Below are positions 31,916-45,300 of a DNA stretch of 64,000 nt, one piece after another; the stretch's first letter is position 1; each line of letters begins with the position of its first letter. The position numbers were made by a program, and so were the translations under genes. The stretch is from Oegoconia quadripuncta (taxonomy: Eukaryota > Arthropoda > Insecta > Lepidoptera > Autostichidae): the NCBI GenBank assembly GCA_949316235.1, contig OX438750.1:21144865-21208864 (forward strand), read 5' to 3'. The notes under the pieces were generated by a model. That model had not been told where the DNA came from, did no database searches, and saw nothing but the letters and a program-made list of their open reading frames with translations.

Positions 31916-33887
31916 AGTTCAGTATATCTTCATAATATCAGCTACAGGACTGTTAAACATAGTTCTCCCCCAAAGATTTCTAGTGACCGGTTAGAAGCGG
32001 TCTGCATCCACCGATTTCCCTCGACCTTCATTAAAGCGTCGGTCCATCTTGTTTATACTTTATTTCATAGAATATTTTAAGAAATATGACAAGCTAAATA
32101 ATTTTTTTAAATTAAATAAGATGCAAGGCATGCATGTTTATAATATGAAAATAACAATTTAAAGAGACTAATTTCTACACTAATGACTCCAAATAAAATT
32201 ATTAAGAACCTTGTTTATCATCTCTTTCAACACCGTAAATTCGGAAAGAGATAATGGCGAATTTGTGCTCCTCGCTATCCACTCTTAACATTCTAAATCT
32301 CATCGTAACGAAAATAAACTTCACCGGATAATAAATAGTTCGAATATTTATATTTACCTACCTTTCCCTTAGTTTGAGGTAATAATTTGGAGAATCTATT
32401 ACAAGAAGACGAACCTACAGGTATTGTGTATTGTGTGTGCCTACAACGTGATGTATGTATCAGTACCTACGTCATCACGCTTATTTTGTCTGTAAGTAAC
32501 ACAAAAATGTCGTGATATAAATACCTAACGGCTACTTTTGAGTTCAGTGGATGAGATCCGTAGCGTATCAGGAAGTCAAAGAAAAGGCGGAATGTAGTGA
32601 AGTGTGGAAAGGACTCCACTGACAAGCTCTTAAATATAAGAGACAAAGGATGGGATACCTCAATGGGGTTTTGCTGCTTTTGTACCAACTTATGCATTCC
32701 AACGACACATTTTTATTGTAATTTCTGCTGTACAAAAAAGTGTTTACAAAGCACAGGCTTACAAATAGTTGCAAACCAAACAAATGTGCTTATCCCGAAG
32801 TCAACTACGAGACTTCTTAAACAAATATTGCTTTTTTACATTTAAAATACCTACGAGGCATTAGTCAAGGTATCAATTAAATTCATAATCTGATAAGCCA
32901 AATTGCAAACAAACTTAGAAGACACGCTCGAAAAACATAACCCTTCCTTGGCAGTCTGGTAATAATTAGAACCCATTTTTAGATATTTCCACATACGTCA
33001 AGGCTAAACGTAGCTAATACTTTTGTATGCAAACTGGCTACCATATTGAATCCTTATGTTTGGTCTACTAATATTTATACGTCTGGGTTAGAAACAAACA
33101 ATTTTCCTCCATAGTACAATCGCCTGCAGCTAGAAATGTCGTTCAAGCCAAACAAGCCATGGATATTATAATTTCACGTACTCCATAGTTTGTTTTGCCT
33201 TGGACGTGAATATCATAGATCTAACGCGCTAGGGTCTTTAAATATACTTTTAATACACATGTGACTGTACCTGTCGTTACCCTGGCTCTCTAATATTGCA
33301 AAGGTTTGTATGCAGGTACATAGGAAGTTGAATCTCTGTTACATTCTATTCGTTCAGTTTCTCTATTATGTTTCTTTGTTCAAAAAGATACAGTTATAAG
33401 GATGTGTGGTTACAATAATCTTTATGCAAGTCAGTGTTTTGTCTAGTAAAATATCAGATGACATCGTGTGGGTTTCGTAAGTATATTGTGATTCTTTGGT
33501 ATCAGTTTCAGATATGTATGGACTTAAGAAATGCAATATAGCATTGCTACATGCTTAACAGTCATGATGTCACATGATAATAAAATATTCTTAAGCAACT
33601 ATCTTCTTGTAAGAAAAATAAACAAAGCAAACGCATTTCATACCGTACAGAGAATGCTGTTTACTATTTTGCAAATAAAGCATGTGAATATCTTTAAAAC
33701 ATGATATAAAAAACAAGCTCATCATTATTTTCTTAAACATTTCATGTCTTCAAATAGTTGCTTAATAACTGCGGTCCCCAACACAAAAATAACATATCAA
33801 TCAAGCCCCGTCGCAAATTACGTTTTATATAAGTATATAGGTACTTTTTCAGGTTGGATATGCCTTCACTTTTTTCTCAAGAATTAT
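31916..33887. other. AT-rich, no supported gene
   Basis: Short frames of 60-80 codons occur on both strands (for example around 32467-32845 and 33744-33986) without splice support or motifs. A possible 30-base micro-exon between 'gttttgtctag' and GTAAGTATA at about 33449-33478 is too short to claim. Confidence 0.45.
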
Positions 33888-34077
33888 TTATTTGACGTTC
33901 ACATCAGGCGAATAGGTCCTTTTGACGAGGCTTGTAACGGTCTCGTACGTTTTCCTCTTACCGTTCAGTACGAAGTATGTCCTTAATTTGAATGCGTTTG
34001 CGCAGACGTTGACCAACTTCGAACACTACTTCTATGTGTAATGCGTCAGTTAGTCTTTTAACGGTTGGAATATTTGG
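33888..34077 (-). pseudogene. Protein-coding remnant or exon, unrecognised
   Basis: On the minus strand, PNIPTVKRLTDALHIEVV then FEVGQRLRKRIQIKDILRTE is a clean amphipathic, charged frame. It ends exactly at a donor-like GAACG|GTAAGAGG at 33961/33962. If the sequence is not spliced there, a one-base shift opens a second good frame, GKRKTYETVTSLVKRTYSPD then VNVK and a stop at 33888-33890. So it is either an internal exon (33962-34077) or a decayed intronless coding end with a frameshift. Good frames on both sides of the shift favour a remnant, perhaps of a processed copy or repeat protein. Confidence 0.4.
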
Positions 34078-34346
34078 TCAAAACGGTGGAGATTGATAAA
34101 TAATATAAATAACACTAGTACTATTACGAAATCACTTATGTCATAGTCATCATAGGTATATCTAGATGTAAAAATGTAGGATGATGAATTTTATGATAAT
34201 TTGTGGATGTTTGTTTACTTCGGTCTGGATAATTAGTTAAAACATTCTCAATAAACGCCACCAGATCATTTCTCTGCTACCTCATTCATTACCGGCCACT
34301 GTACTATACTTATTTACTAGAAAAGGAAGACATTCCTGTTCCTTAC

Positions 34347-34505
34347 TTTATTTCTTATTGCATTCCATGAAGCGAACAATGTGGCAGAAGCGCGTGCGCG
34401 TCGCATATCTTCAACAAACGGAAATGGGCGAGCCTCAGATAAAATTCTATTACGGTCCTTTGCTATAATTGCAGACTGTGTCGCGAATGACCTAACCGAC
34501 TGCAT
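34347..34505 (-). CDS. Possible first coding exon, unrecognised
   Basis: Minus-strand ATG frame, 53 codons to a strong donor GTAAGGAAC, ending on a whole codon: MQSVRSFATQSAIIAKDRNR, then ILSEARPFPFVEDMRRARAS and a Trp-containing end. The basic, acid-free start resembles a mitochondrial presequence, though that is weak evidence. All three plus frames are also largely open in this GC-richer patch, which lowers the value of openness. It cannot join the block at 33888-34077 in phase. Confidence 0.22.
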
Positions 34506-35102
34506 GACATTTATGTAATAGTCTCGTAGTTATAGGTACTTGTCTCTTGTAATAGTTGCATTGCAAGGGTACTTTATCATCTCAATATTATTCATCCATC
34601 ACGAATAAGTAAGCATTATATTATAGGTAACGTGTTTATAGATCGTTTTTGTCGTGTTATCAATATTTCAATTGATTCAAACATACGAGGTGTTATAACT
34701 TTGCCGCCTATGTTTGTCCTACTTGTATGGTTTTCAAACTGCATGCCCGAGTGATTGCTTACTTACTGCTTACAAATAAGCAGTTTTTTTAAGAACAATT
34801 TAAGTGACGGTTTCTTTTACTGGTCATAATAAATTCAATACTTTCCAAGTTCTTTGGGTTTTTTACAACTTATTCCACATTCTAATGCAAGGTCCTGTTC
34901 TCGTACTCAATTTTTTGAAGGACTACCCAATATCAGTAACTGGATCTAAGCAATGACAATAGCTTAACCTCATAGGGTCAGACACAAAGTTCTAGTTCAA
35001 TGGTACTGCTGTTTCCATACTTAAAATCCTGAGGGTCTGATAATGACCAGAAATCCTAAAAATAGTGGGAGTTATAGAACTGTTGCCATGCATTGCGAGA
35101 GA

Positions 35103-35337
35103 TGATCGATTGGTGTAGTTGGGTAGAGACCCTGTCTGCGGTCCAACAGTTGCGGTTTCGAATTCCACGAGGGGTAAATGTTTGTGTAATGATTACGAAT
35201 ATTTATTCCTGAGTCATGGATGTCTATTATACTGTACTATTATGTAGGTTTATCCGTTATTTAGTATGCACCGTACAAGTTTTGCCTCAGTTTGGAACTA
35301 GACGATTGGTGTAAGTGTCCGAAATATTTACTTCTTT
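35103..35337 (+). mobile_element. SINE family A, copy 7
   Basis: Full-length plus-strand copy: head 'cgattggtgtagttgggtag', diverged B-box 'ggtttcgaattcc', all body words, and tail after 'gtaagtgtccgaaatat'. Confidence 0.8.
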
Positions 35338-35393
35338 TTATTTATTAACATTTCTGTTTGATGGCGGATTAGAAAAGATGGATCGTTTGGTAT

Positions 35394-35544
35394 TGGTGTC
35401 GATTCGGATGTAGGTACACCAACTAAACTAAAACCAGTTTTAAAGTAGTACTGTCTCTTTCTCCCTGGAACAGTACGATGCGACGGCATCACTCCAAAAC
35501 TGGTTTTAGTTTAGTTTAGTTGGTGTACATCCGAATCGACGCCA
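35394..35544. mobile_element. Palindromic MITE, copy 1
   Basis: 151 bp. The arms 'tggtgtcgattcggatgt' and 'caccaactaaactaaaacca' are inverted at the other end. The asymmetric centre reads 'gtagtactgtctctttctcc' then 'ctggaacagtacgatgcgac'. A second copy at 46345-46486 has the centre in the opposite orientation. The extra 'aggt' in the left arm is absent from the second copy. Confidence 0.8.
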
Positions 35545-36087
35545 TTGTTTGGGAAAGGTCTATGCTACTAAAATATGTTTACAAGTCAACAATATGGTGA
35601 GATAAAACCAAATTTATTGACAAAACGAAGTACCATATAGGTAGTGAATAATTATTGTGACTTATAAAATTATTGTAACTTGCAGGATAGCGTATGTAAA
35701 AGAATTTTCACACAGGACTTTCCCACGTTTGTATTATTATTTAAAAACAGCTCGAGAGTTTAACATTGGTTCTAGATGTGCATATATCTAGTGATTGTGC
35801 GAGACATTTTTCACATGACTGACGAGCGAGTCCGTCCAGCCGGCGATCACTGCAATGGAATCTGTAGAATTGCTGCGGATAGCGGGTTGTCAACACAATT
35901 AGGTTGCGTTAGTATTGTGGGGTTACGAGTCGAGTACGAGAGTTTGTTTCTTACTTATTTTATAGTAGGTATAGCTGTTTTGTTTTTATTCACGTAACTC
36001 GGAGGTTAGTTTATCCGTGCAAACAAAGCGAATAGAGAGATAAATTCACTTTCGCCTGTTAATTGGGAGCATATAACTAGTTCTACT

Positions 36088-36345
36088 ATACATACGACCA
36101 CTACCTATTCCACATGATGGTCAGAGATATCCCAAATATTAGAGTTTGGGTGTACCAAACATTAAGAGTTTAAACAACAAGAGCTTGAAACAACATCCAC
36201 GGTTCACCTTACGAATATACAGAAATGCTCATGAGACAGGGGGTGAGCCCATCGCCGTTGAAACGTGCAAATCTATAATGTTTTTTGGTGGAAAGTCCCT
36301 TAGTCGCGTGTTACCACACCCATGGTAAGAGACCGGTTGGTTTTT
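36088..36345 (+). repeat. Family E interspersed repeat, copy 2
   Basis: The same order as at 17342-17600: 'tggtcagagatatcccaaa', 'gtgtaccaaacattaag', 'gaaacaacatccacgg', 'gccgttgaaacgtgcaaatc', 'cacacccatggtaagaga'. The short plus frame through it is a shadow. Confidence 0.65.
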
Positions 36346-36895
36346 TAATTTATGTTTATTTTTAATTCAACATTTATTTTTTACTCTCATAAAGCCATCT
36401 ATTCGTGCCCGTGACTCTATACCAGGCTAACTACCAAAATGTGATTATTTTACTTGTAGCCGTAATTGACAAAATTTACAAACACGCCTGAGATTCTAGG
36501 AAAAAAAAATAATAATTAATATCTGAAAACAAAAGTAAATAGAATAAATTCAACTTTGAAAATAGATTAAAATCGCAATAGCTGTTAAACGCGCGCGATA
36601 TATTTCGTTTAAAGTTATTTGCTTACCTAATTATGAAAAAGCCCGGCAATTACTCACAAAACACCGTGTAAATTTTTATGATATTCACGGGAAATAAGTT
36701 TGTCAAACCGCCATCTTGGGATGATTGCAATATAGGATTGGGGCTTAGGAGGCAAATCGACAAAAACATTTTTTTTAAAATTTTACTTATAATTTTATAA
36801 GCGTTACAATTATGTACCTATATGTCGTAGGCAAATGGTTAAATTAGCCAATTAGTTGGATGCCTAAGCATCATTAAATGTCAGTCTTCGATTGG

Positions 36896-37110
36896 CTTTT
36901 TTTTGGCAGTAGGTAATTGAAATAGAAGGTATAGGATAGGCATAGGTAGTTTTTTTTTTCAAAACCATAATCGAATCTCGCTTTGTGTCATTTGACAATC
37001 GCTTATGTTATTTATTAATTTTTAAATACATTATTAATTTAAAGAAATAAATCATTTCTAATTCACTTACCTAATATACCCAATTTTATTCCTTACGGAA
37101 TCTCTAACCA
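36896..37110. mobile_element. Decayed relative of the 6252 MITE
   Basis: 'attgaaatagaaggtatagg', 'ggcataggtag' plus a T run on the left, and 'ttcacttacctaatatac' and 'attccttacgg' on the right, match the inner arms of the element at 6252-6689. The outer ends are lost. Confidence 0.5.
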
Positions 37111-37703
37111 CATTGTAGCACTAATACCCTGCGAGTAAAACAGTTGATCCCACAAGATAGGCAGCCTGAAATGTCGAAACCATAAGTGTTTTTAGTTGAG
37201 TACGTAACCCTAAAAAAATATGAATAACATGTCTGTTAAAACCCTTAAATCATTATTATTTTAAATTAAAGTCACAAATCATGTCGTCCTTTTATTTCAA
37301 GCTCTCGACTCGAATCATTATATAGATTTTAAACATATAAAGCATAAATTAAGTGTTTACAATTTTGTTACTTCCTAAAAAGTCAGCAACATTTTTGTAA
37401 AACGTTTCTGTTTTTATGGTAACTACCTGTTTTCAAGTTTCATCACATAATTACATAAAAAAAATAATGACAGTTTAACAAAAATGTGGATGTATTGTAG
37501 GTATCAGGTTCAGGCAATGCATGGGTAGGATTGTTTTAGAGCATTGAACTAAACGTATATAAATAATATTTATAAAACCAATTATGTTAATTCGATCGTA
37601 ATGCCTGATATTGTCTTAGGTATATGGATGGAAACATATCAAACAAAAAGATTATAATTTGGTGACAAAAGAAAAACCATAATCTGAGTTAACATACCTA
37701 TAG

Positions 37704-37880
37704 GTACAATACAATACAATACGATACAATACAAAACAATACAATACAAACACCAAGACACACAAATACAAATACTCTTTATTGCACAACAGAAATGAAA
37801 ATACAGTTTCAGAAAACTGGTAAGAATACCTAGAAGGTACATTTATACTAAATAGAAAGGTACTCGCGAGTAGGGAGTAT
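37704..37880 (-). mobile_element. LINE 3' end with (TATTG)n tail
   Basis: On the minus strand a 3'UTR ends in 'tgtgcaataaagagtatttg' (with an AATAAA signal) followed, after a short spacer, by a pentanucleotide run of TATTG units (37704-37750 on the plus strand as ACAAT). Such a pentamer tail is typical of some lepidopteran non-LTR elements. Tyr/Ile-rich frames across it are shadows. Confidence 0.6.
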
Positions 37881-38166
37881 ATAATACAATAAAGTAAATA
37901 ACTAGCGGTCAACATTAAGCAAAAACATTAGCGTATTCTGATTACCTATTATTATAACGAAAAAGACGATCATCATTATATTTTGTTGACAATTATTATA
38001 AATAACTCTGCAGGAGATTCTTTTAGATTTAAAAAGCACATTTTTAGATTAGTTATACTCGTATACGAATAGGGAGAGACTTATCTCACTTATCTGTTTG
38101 GTGATAGATACAGCATTTTTTAAATATCTACCTATGACCTTCCTAGTTAGCTATGTAGCATTTTAC

Positions 38167-38326
38167 TTAAGTCAGCCGCCAAACAGCAGTATTGAGAGCA
38201 TTGTTGTGTCGGAACAGCTACAGATAAGTTGCCAGTCCTCGAAATGAGAGAGAAGTTGAGGTTTCTAGGTTTGCGCGTTACCATCTTCTACATCATCTTC
38301 ACTTAATGTCAGGTATGATGGCATAA
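38167..38326 (+). mobile_element. SINE family B, diverged 3' part
   Basis: 'gccgccaaacagcagtattg', 'gcattgttgtgtcgg', 'gataagttgccagtcc' and 'cttcacttaatgtcaggtat' in the order of the complete copy. Confidence 0.6.
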
Positions 38327-39669
38327 AATAAAACCATAAGATGGACAATGGTGTGGATTCTGACGTGCAGTCGTTAAACTAACTAGAAAAAACGTAAATC
38401 TAAAATATCTAAATTTAAATATATTTCCTAAAATATGCTATTCTGAAATACATCTATCGCTAAATTTAGAGATGGTTTACGGACGCCGAAATTAAATTGA
38501 TGTTGTATTGACATAGTCAAAATCAGATATTTTTCTTCAGAAGTGTTTTATATGTATGTATGTTAATCAATGATTTAATATATGGAATTCCATTACCGTA
38601 TTTTATAATTTTAAGTTGGCTTTTGTTTTTGACTCCAAATTCGCCTAATTTGGTTAATTACTTTTCTTTATCGATACTGGGAAAATGGCAACATTCTTTT
38701 AAAAAAGATCTCTTCTATCAAAATAATTCTTCGCGTTGGACAACCTTGTTTTATATTACAACTAAAGAATAAATTGTTTGGTACCATTGATTCTTAAGAG
38801 TTACTAGAATTAATTCTCGCCTTGAAAAAATTTTATTAAAAAAAAATAATTTTATGCATTATTTTTCACCGCGACCTTAAATTCAAAATAAAACATATTA
38901 GGAAAACTTTTTGTACCCCTACAAAGACTTTTATAGAAAGTTCACACTTTTTGGGCTGTAGATAGCCCAATAAAGCTGGAAAATCCTACTCTCTAATTTT
39001 AAATGTGATGTTTTTAGATGGCGACTAAATTTCGCTTATAATTAGATGTCTTAGATGACTTTCTGGAATAGGTTTTGATCTCTAAAACCTAAATTGAATT
39101 GATTTAGAGTAAACTTCAAATTTTAGAAATGTAAAAATTTTAGATATGCTACATAGAACAGGAAATTGGTTTGGAGCACTCTAAATTAAAATTTAAGTTT
39201 TAGAGGCCACTGCAGAATCGATACCTGTAGGCGAATAAATAAGAGGACACGTCGCGAGGCTGTGAATGACTGCAATATGATCCTTTTCTGCTATAGGAGA
39301 GCAAACACGCGTGCAGTCTAGTGTGTTAGTAGTGTACTTAGATACTAACTCGTAGTTCTACGTGACAAATTTTTACTTTTCAGTGTTTTCCGTAAAGTAA
39401 ATAATGTATTATGGTCCATAAGTTGTCGTAATGGTTATGTCTGTTATATTGTATTTCATTGTTTAAACATGAGAATGTAACCCAATTAACGCAGCCGTAT
39501 CGTAGGTAACAAAGGCGTCTTCATCATTTGCACAGTTCTCATTCATTAAGTTCACTTTCATACACATTTGTTGTGAAATTTCTCGCTAATAAATATTAAT
39601 TCGATGGTGTATATTTTTTTACGTTGTGTTCAAAGTGAAGTAATCTTCCTAGTGAGAAATTATTGAGGA
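38327..39669. other. AT-rich with repeated TCTAAA/TTTAGA words
   Basis: Between about 38395 and 39205, 'tctaaa' and 'tttaga' words are frequent, partly arranged as diffuse inverted repeats. This may be a very old inverted-repeat element. No gene is supported. Confidence 0.35.
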
Positions 39670-39906
39670 CCAGAATGTGGCCACACGTATAGCATTGTCT
39701 GTGGCATCATAGAGGTCCTGTTAGCGTACAAGTGTCGGCACACGAAAAGCAGCATAGAAGATGCGCCATAGTTTGTGGTGTATCACCGCACAAGCATCGG
39801 TTGTCGTTCGTGTAGCCCCACTTGGACCTCATGTACACAGTTTGTTGAGAGATTACCATACGGGCCACACCAGATCGTGACCCGATCGAAGCCCCTCTGC
39901 AGGTGT
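39670..39906 (-). pseudogene. Non-LTR retrotransposon C-terminal zinc-knuckle fragment
   Basis: The minus strand encodes KWGYTNDNRCLCGDTPQTMA followed by HLLCC, matching the C-terminal CxCG...QTMxHL..C block common to many LINE reverse transcriptases. It is followed by further Cys/His residues, with a stop inside. Only the extreme C-terminus of the element is left. Confidence 0.65.
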
Positions 39907-41213
39907 ACGAAGTAATGAACTTATATATTTTAATCTAATTGCTGTTGATTTAGGTAGAAGAATTGTATGTTTGCATACACATATATACGTTATCTTCCCG
40001 GCTTGGAGCTCTCCGGGTGGGAGCACCTTACAAAATAACGCAAATATAGGTCTATGTGTTCTATTGCTAGGTTATCACATACAGACATAAAGGACAAAAT
40101 GATCATCTATTTCCGCCGAAGGTTAATGAATGATCCTGTACGTACATTTGCCATTTAGTGGCTAATGAATTATGTAATATCTACTTGTACTAGTCGTGGA
40201 TCGTAATTTATTTAGTACTAAAATAATAATTAATGTTATTGACGACGTTAAATAAGTATAGGTAGTTGTGGTAAGGTGAGAGCTATTTACGTCACCACTG
40301 TAACCGCATTCAACTATTGTCCCTTGCGCAGTTCTCCCACAAACGTCGGGAAACGTCATCTCGCCAACATTGGTAAATTACGGCATTGTTTAGTTTTTGC
40401 CAAGTTTCGTGGTGGTATCAACAATGACATGGTACGTTACATGCTCGCTCGGATATGAACAATAGAGCCAGTGGTGCCAACTGCTACAGCGACTGCCTTA
40501 CGGTGGCAATATCAGCTTTCCAAACTTGTACCTTTAAATTAAATGTTTTGGGCGTGGTTCTTTAGAATATCTTATATTATCTGAGCCCCTGGTTAACGCA
40601 TAGCACGACCAGAGGGTTATCCTATACTTTGCCCAAAGTATAAAGTCTCGCGAATAAATATTACAGCGGAGCAATGTGTATGGTTGTCCGGAGGATCTTT
40701 GGCAAGTTTTATTCCCTTTCTGAAGATTTTATTTTTCCTACGAGAAATGTCACCTTCATAGGACTTCCTGTATAGCCTTTTCTACAGCATACTTTCGACG
40801 CTTTATACTAAATTTTATAATTTGATGTAGTGTCGTATCTTCCGCCGATGTGAGAAAGCCAGTCCAGTTCCTACGTTTAATCATGTTGGCCGTCCTGTCA
40901 TTTAGAAAACATCCCACAAGAATATAAACTAATTTATCTGCATCATCAGCATCATATAAACCATGGGATAACCCCTGCCTGCATCCATCCTAATTTATCC
41001 TAATTAATTGTGTATCTAATATTTTAATGACAAACTTATTTGTATCAAGATTACTATGCAAACAATATTAGGTATTCGTAGAACAAATTAAATTTAGCTC
41101 AGTTGCTACTTAGATCAGTTGATTTGATAATTATACCACCTGGTCTAATTATACATAGATTTAAAATGTAACCTGTGTAAATCAGGTTCAAATTTGCAAG
41201 ATGTCGTGCAACT
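39907..41213. other. No supported gene; one GC-richer patch
   Basis: 40276-40540 is GC-richer and open on both strands: plus frame ending FRGGINNDMVRYMLARI, minus frame MTFPDVCGRTAQGTIVECGY with a possible donor GTAAATAGC. Strand and reality are undecided. A 9-bp-arm hairpin tatactttg-cc-caaagtata is at 40623-40642. Confidence 0.4.
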
Positions 41214-41549
41214 CCGCCTCCGTGGCTCAATGTAAACAACATTGGGTTTACGATTCGGAGGTCGCGGGTTCGATCCTCAGCGGGGTACATGTTTAAGTAC
41301 TTGGTTTGGTTGGTGGTAGGGCATTTTAAATGTCCGCCTGGCTAGCTACCACCATCTTATCTAAATCTGCCGCCAAGCAGTAATGTTAATAGCATTGTTG
41401 TGTTCCGGTTGTCAGAGATAAGATAGCCAGTCCCCTGAATCTGTTGGGGTTTCCGGGTCAGTTCAGGGCTTCCATCTTCGATCTCATCTTCACTTAACAT
41501 CAGGTGTGATTGAGGTCAAGTACCAAACCGTTGTGCATAAAAAAAAAAC
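41214..41549 (+). mobile_element. SINE family B, full length
   Basis: Complete copy: head 'ccgcctccgtggctcaatg', B-box 'gggttcgatcctc', 'gtggtagggcattttaaatg', 'taccaccatcttatctaaat', 'ttgtgttccggttgtcagag', 'acttaacatcaggtgtgatt', and a clean A-run at 41539-41549. The intact poly(A) and full length suggest a fairly young insertion and a LINE-driven 3' end. Confidence 0.85.
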
Positions 41550-42101
41550 AGTTCTGTGGGGTGAATCTTGCGGTTTTACTCTTGTAACATTGTTTACCTT
41601 ACAATTTTTGTCTTATAAGCTTTTTACGGCGATTACTTACGTCTAAAATAACTTTCAAATGTAAACACTGTCGTGATCTTCCACATAGTTTTATTGTGAG
41701 ATTCAAAGCCATCAAGTCATCAACTGCCGAGGAATTGCATAAATGAGAGTTGATGAGACTTAGGAAAAGTTACTTTCTCTGTTAAGCTGTAATGTACTAT
41801 CTGAATATACATTCTCGCTATATCTACGTGATTTAAGGATGATGTTTTAATAAAAAGTTTCTGAATACGTAATGTTTGACCACTACCTACTTACACATAC
41901 ACAATAATCAATCAATCATTAATTTCAATAAACGCTTATTATATACAATTACTAAAATATGTACGTTTAGGTGGACCTAGTAGATGCAGATATTTTACAA
42001 ATTCCAATTGAATTACTGTGGGCGAACCGCATAATTATTAAAGCCTTAGCCAGACAGAGACCGCCGATAAATTATCTATGTAGTAACCACATACGTGTGT
42101 T

Positions 42102-42372
42102 TTGCCAACCGATTGCAGTGGGTGGGTAGTGGCACCCTACCTATCCAAACCGGTGGTCGCAGGTTCGAATCCAGTTAGGAATTTTGTTGTCGAGTCATGG
42201 ATGTTTAATAATTGTTTATGTTTTTATATCTGTTATGTAGTACATAGTACTGTCGCTATTGTACGGGAGATCAGCTTTTACTGGCAGTTTTATGCTTGAC
42301 GCGCCGTCGACTGTACAGGCTTTGCTTGGGATTAGACAATTGGTGTACAGTTTGCGAAATATTTATATATAT
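42102..42372 (+). mobile_element. SINE family A, copy 8 (diverged)
   Basis: A head with 'gggtagtggcaccc', B-box ggttcgaatcc, 'gtcgagtcatggatgttta' and 'gacaattggtgtacag'. The spacing of the body is altered. Confidence 0.65.
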
Positions 42373-45300
42373 ATTATTGTATCTCTCTGTAAAATATTGA
42401 AAATTAAATTATTTCGTTCTTCGACGCAAAGAAAAGTGTTATAAGTTTAAAGCCTATATGTCTATGTATCTGTCTGTGGCATTGTAGCACCAAAAACGCT
42501 GTACAGATTTGAAAACGGTTTATGTATGGAAAGTTGGTGTTTACGGGATGATTCTTAACCATGTTTTTTATGGAAATCGGTTCCACCGTTTCGAAGGTAC
42601 TTTTTCAATTTATAGTCAAATCTCATTACAATACTAAATTATAAATGTTGGATTAGTTTTTCATTTTGCTATATTTCAGTAATAAATTACTTACTGTAGA
42701 AAATCCTATAGCAATATTATTGTAACCATGCCAGACCGGTTCTGTCTGTGCGAGCCTTTACTTTCATTTGATACATAATGCGCTGCAGAGCGTTACTCAT
42801 GTGTGTGCACAAGGCATGTTTTGTTCTTTTCCTATTGTGTACCTGACCTATTACGAGAAATGTAGACTACTTATTAAGTTACCTTCTATTTTCGTAAATA
42901 TCTGGGTCAAGTGGTTCATGGTCGGTCACTTAGGATATTAGGAAATGTTTAGAATATACATTTCAATAATACGCAAGTAATAATAAGGACCTACGTAAAT
43001 AAATTCTAACTTGGGAATTAGTAAACCGTCATTGATAGATATTATTTATACATTTTAACCGACTCGTAAAAAGGAGGAGGTACTATGCTCGTCTTTATCT
43101 ATATATTTTTTTTAATATTTAGGTTAACCCATATTTTCTTCTATTGTTAACCGATGGTGATGATTCTTCTTCTTTGTTAGGGTGTGTACTAGGGTCTGGC
43201 TAAGATCCGATGATGCACTCACACAAAGTGGTATCTTACTGAAATCGATTATTTTGCAAATTTTTGGCGCATTATTTTTTAATATTTTGTACTTACCTAC
43301 TTAAATTTAACACAGAGATTGTAATAAACAACCTGGCAAAAGTAATAATATTTTTAGTAACGACAACCGTTATAACGACAAATGTCTGAGATAGGTACCT
43401 GTCTTCCTAAATTAAAATGTTCCGGGACACCCCGCCTCTCGATGCTATAACAATAAAACATATATTTTTTTTTTAATTAGAATGGAATCGCTCTTGACCT
43501 TAATATATAATATATCTAAGTTGTTTTTTCCTAGTAAGAAGTATAGGGTCATATAATCATACATCATTAAGCCTGAATCAACCTGTAACCTTATTATAAA
43601 TCGGTCCGATGTATGATTGGTAGGCACATCACTCGCTCGGCAAGTTTCCGGTTTGTCATTGGTGAACTTAATCAATCTCGATACCGATGAAGTTACAGAG
43701 CGTTATAAACATCAGTGGATTTTTATAGGCTGGTATTGTGATGTGAAGCTGATTTTCTCCACATCACTGCTCACACTCGCTGCAATAGACAGTTTGGGAC
43801 TATTTACAGGAGGTCATAACGTTTTGTGGAATGTTAAGTTAAATAGCTGAATCTGGGTTCATGACGCAAAACAATTCCATGATCACAAATGTCGGTCGGC
43901 CGGAGCTGGCCGCTGTGTTATCTATTTATGGCGTCTGAAAAACTCATTATCGTATTTAAAAAAAAACGATAAGGTATATGGCGGAAGATGGTACCTATAG
44001 AAAGTAAATACTAGACGTACTCACAGAATTAAGTAGAAATTAAACAAATATCTGATTAGGTCATAGCAAATTAGCATTGAGGAGTTAGCAGCTGATGCTT
44101 ATAACTCAAGTATTTTTAATGCTTAGTATGGGCATCAAAATTTTACCGGTTGTAAACTGCTGTATTTACCTGTGGTTAAAAATAAATTATTCTTATTCCA
44201 TTCTTATTCTAATTTATCTTATCGTTCCTTTAAACCTTATGACATCCTATACCTAAATAATAAGGATATTTAAAGTTATTGGCTAATTATACTTATAATT
44301 ATATTAACAGTATTGAACTTCATTGCAAAGGTCTACGATTAGTCCAATTTTACAATTGTTCATTACCATTGAAGTTAAAATAAAGAATAAGGGTGCCATA
44401 TTAAGAACAGGCTTCCCCCAGGAAATCGATATTGTATTTGGTTCTTTTTACCAAAGCTTAATTTTGTAATTGACCTTTTGACATTATTTAAATTTATGTC
44501 ATGTGTGACAAACGAACAAGCAAAATTTAAGCATTAACTTTTTTAAAGGCCGTACTTAAACCTATTGGAGTCATGAAGCGAACATGTCGCTACGCTCTAC
44601 TTTACTTCAGTAATCGGGGTCAATACCGGTTTCGGCGATAATATTGAATAACTAAATATAACTAATGGATACACCTATAGGTATATTACACACCTACAAA
44701 ATAAAAGATTCTTGACTTTGATTTTGGTTATTTCTTTTCTCTATAACAGTCTACACCTTCAATTTGTATGGACTCTATCTGTTTCACCAACTTATAAAGG
44801 CACAATAGCATTCAAAAATTTGTATATAAAATGTAGATTGTATTGGTTTCACTCCCACATGCCTCCTTCCATGTTGGTCACCTAAATGCAAATATCCTCC
44901 GCCTCATATGGAGTGCGATCAGAAAGTAGAACCATATTTCGCGTGTAGGCTGGAGACTTAAGGATATGCTCGTATCCGTTAAAACCGCAAACAGACATGT
45001 TTATATAATTAAAGTTAGTTACTGGATATATCTAGGGTTTTGGAACATGTTTATTGCCCATTTAAGCCCCTAAAATTAACCCTTAAAGTAGATATTTTAC
45101 TTTTTTAACACAAGTATTCAGTTGTCTAAATCAAATTGTTTCTGAAATAATGGTGGTGACAGATACCGAGATGATTTCATAAGTTGTGGTGGACGCACAA
45201 GTAATTTTCTTCACTGGTTTTATTTCTAACGAGAGCCCCCAATTTTTGGCTCAATTCCGACTCGACTTTTCTTTTAAAGTCTACCTTTCTCAGATCGGGG

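Noticed and set aside
37639..37915. Tyr/Ile/Val-rich minus-strand proteins of 67 and 87 codons
   Set aside because: They are translations of the (TATTG)n tail of a LINE.
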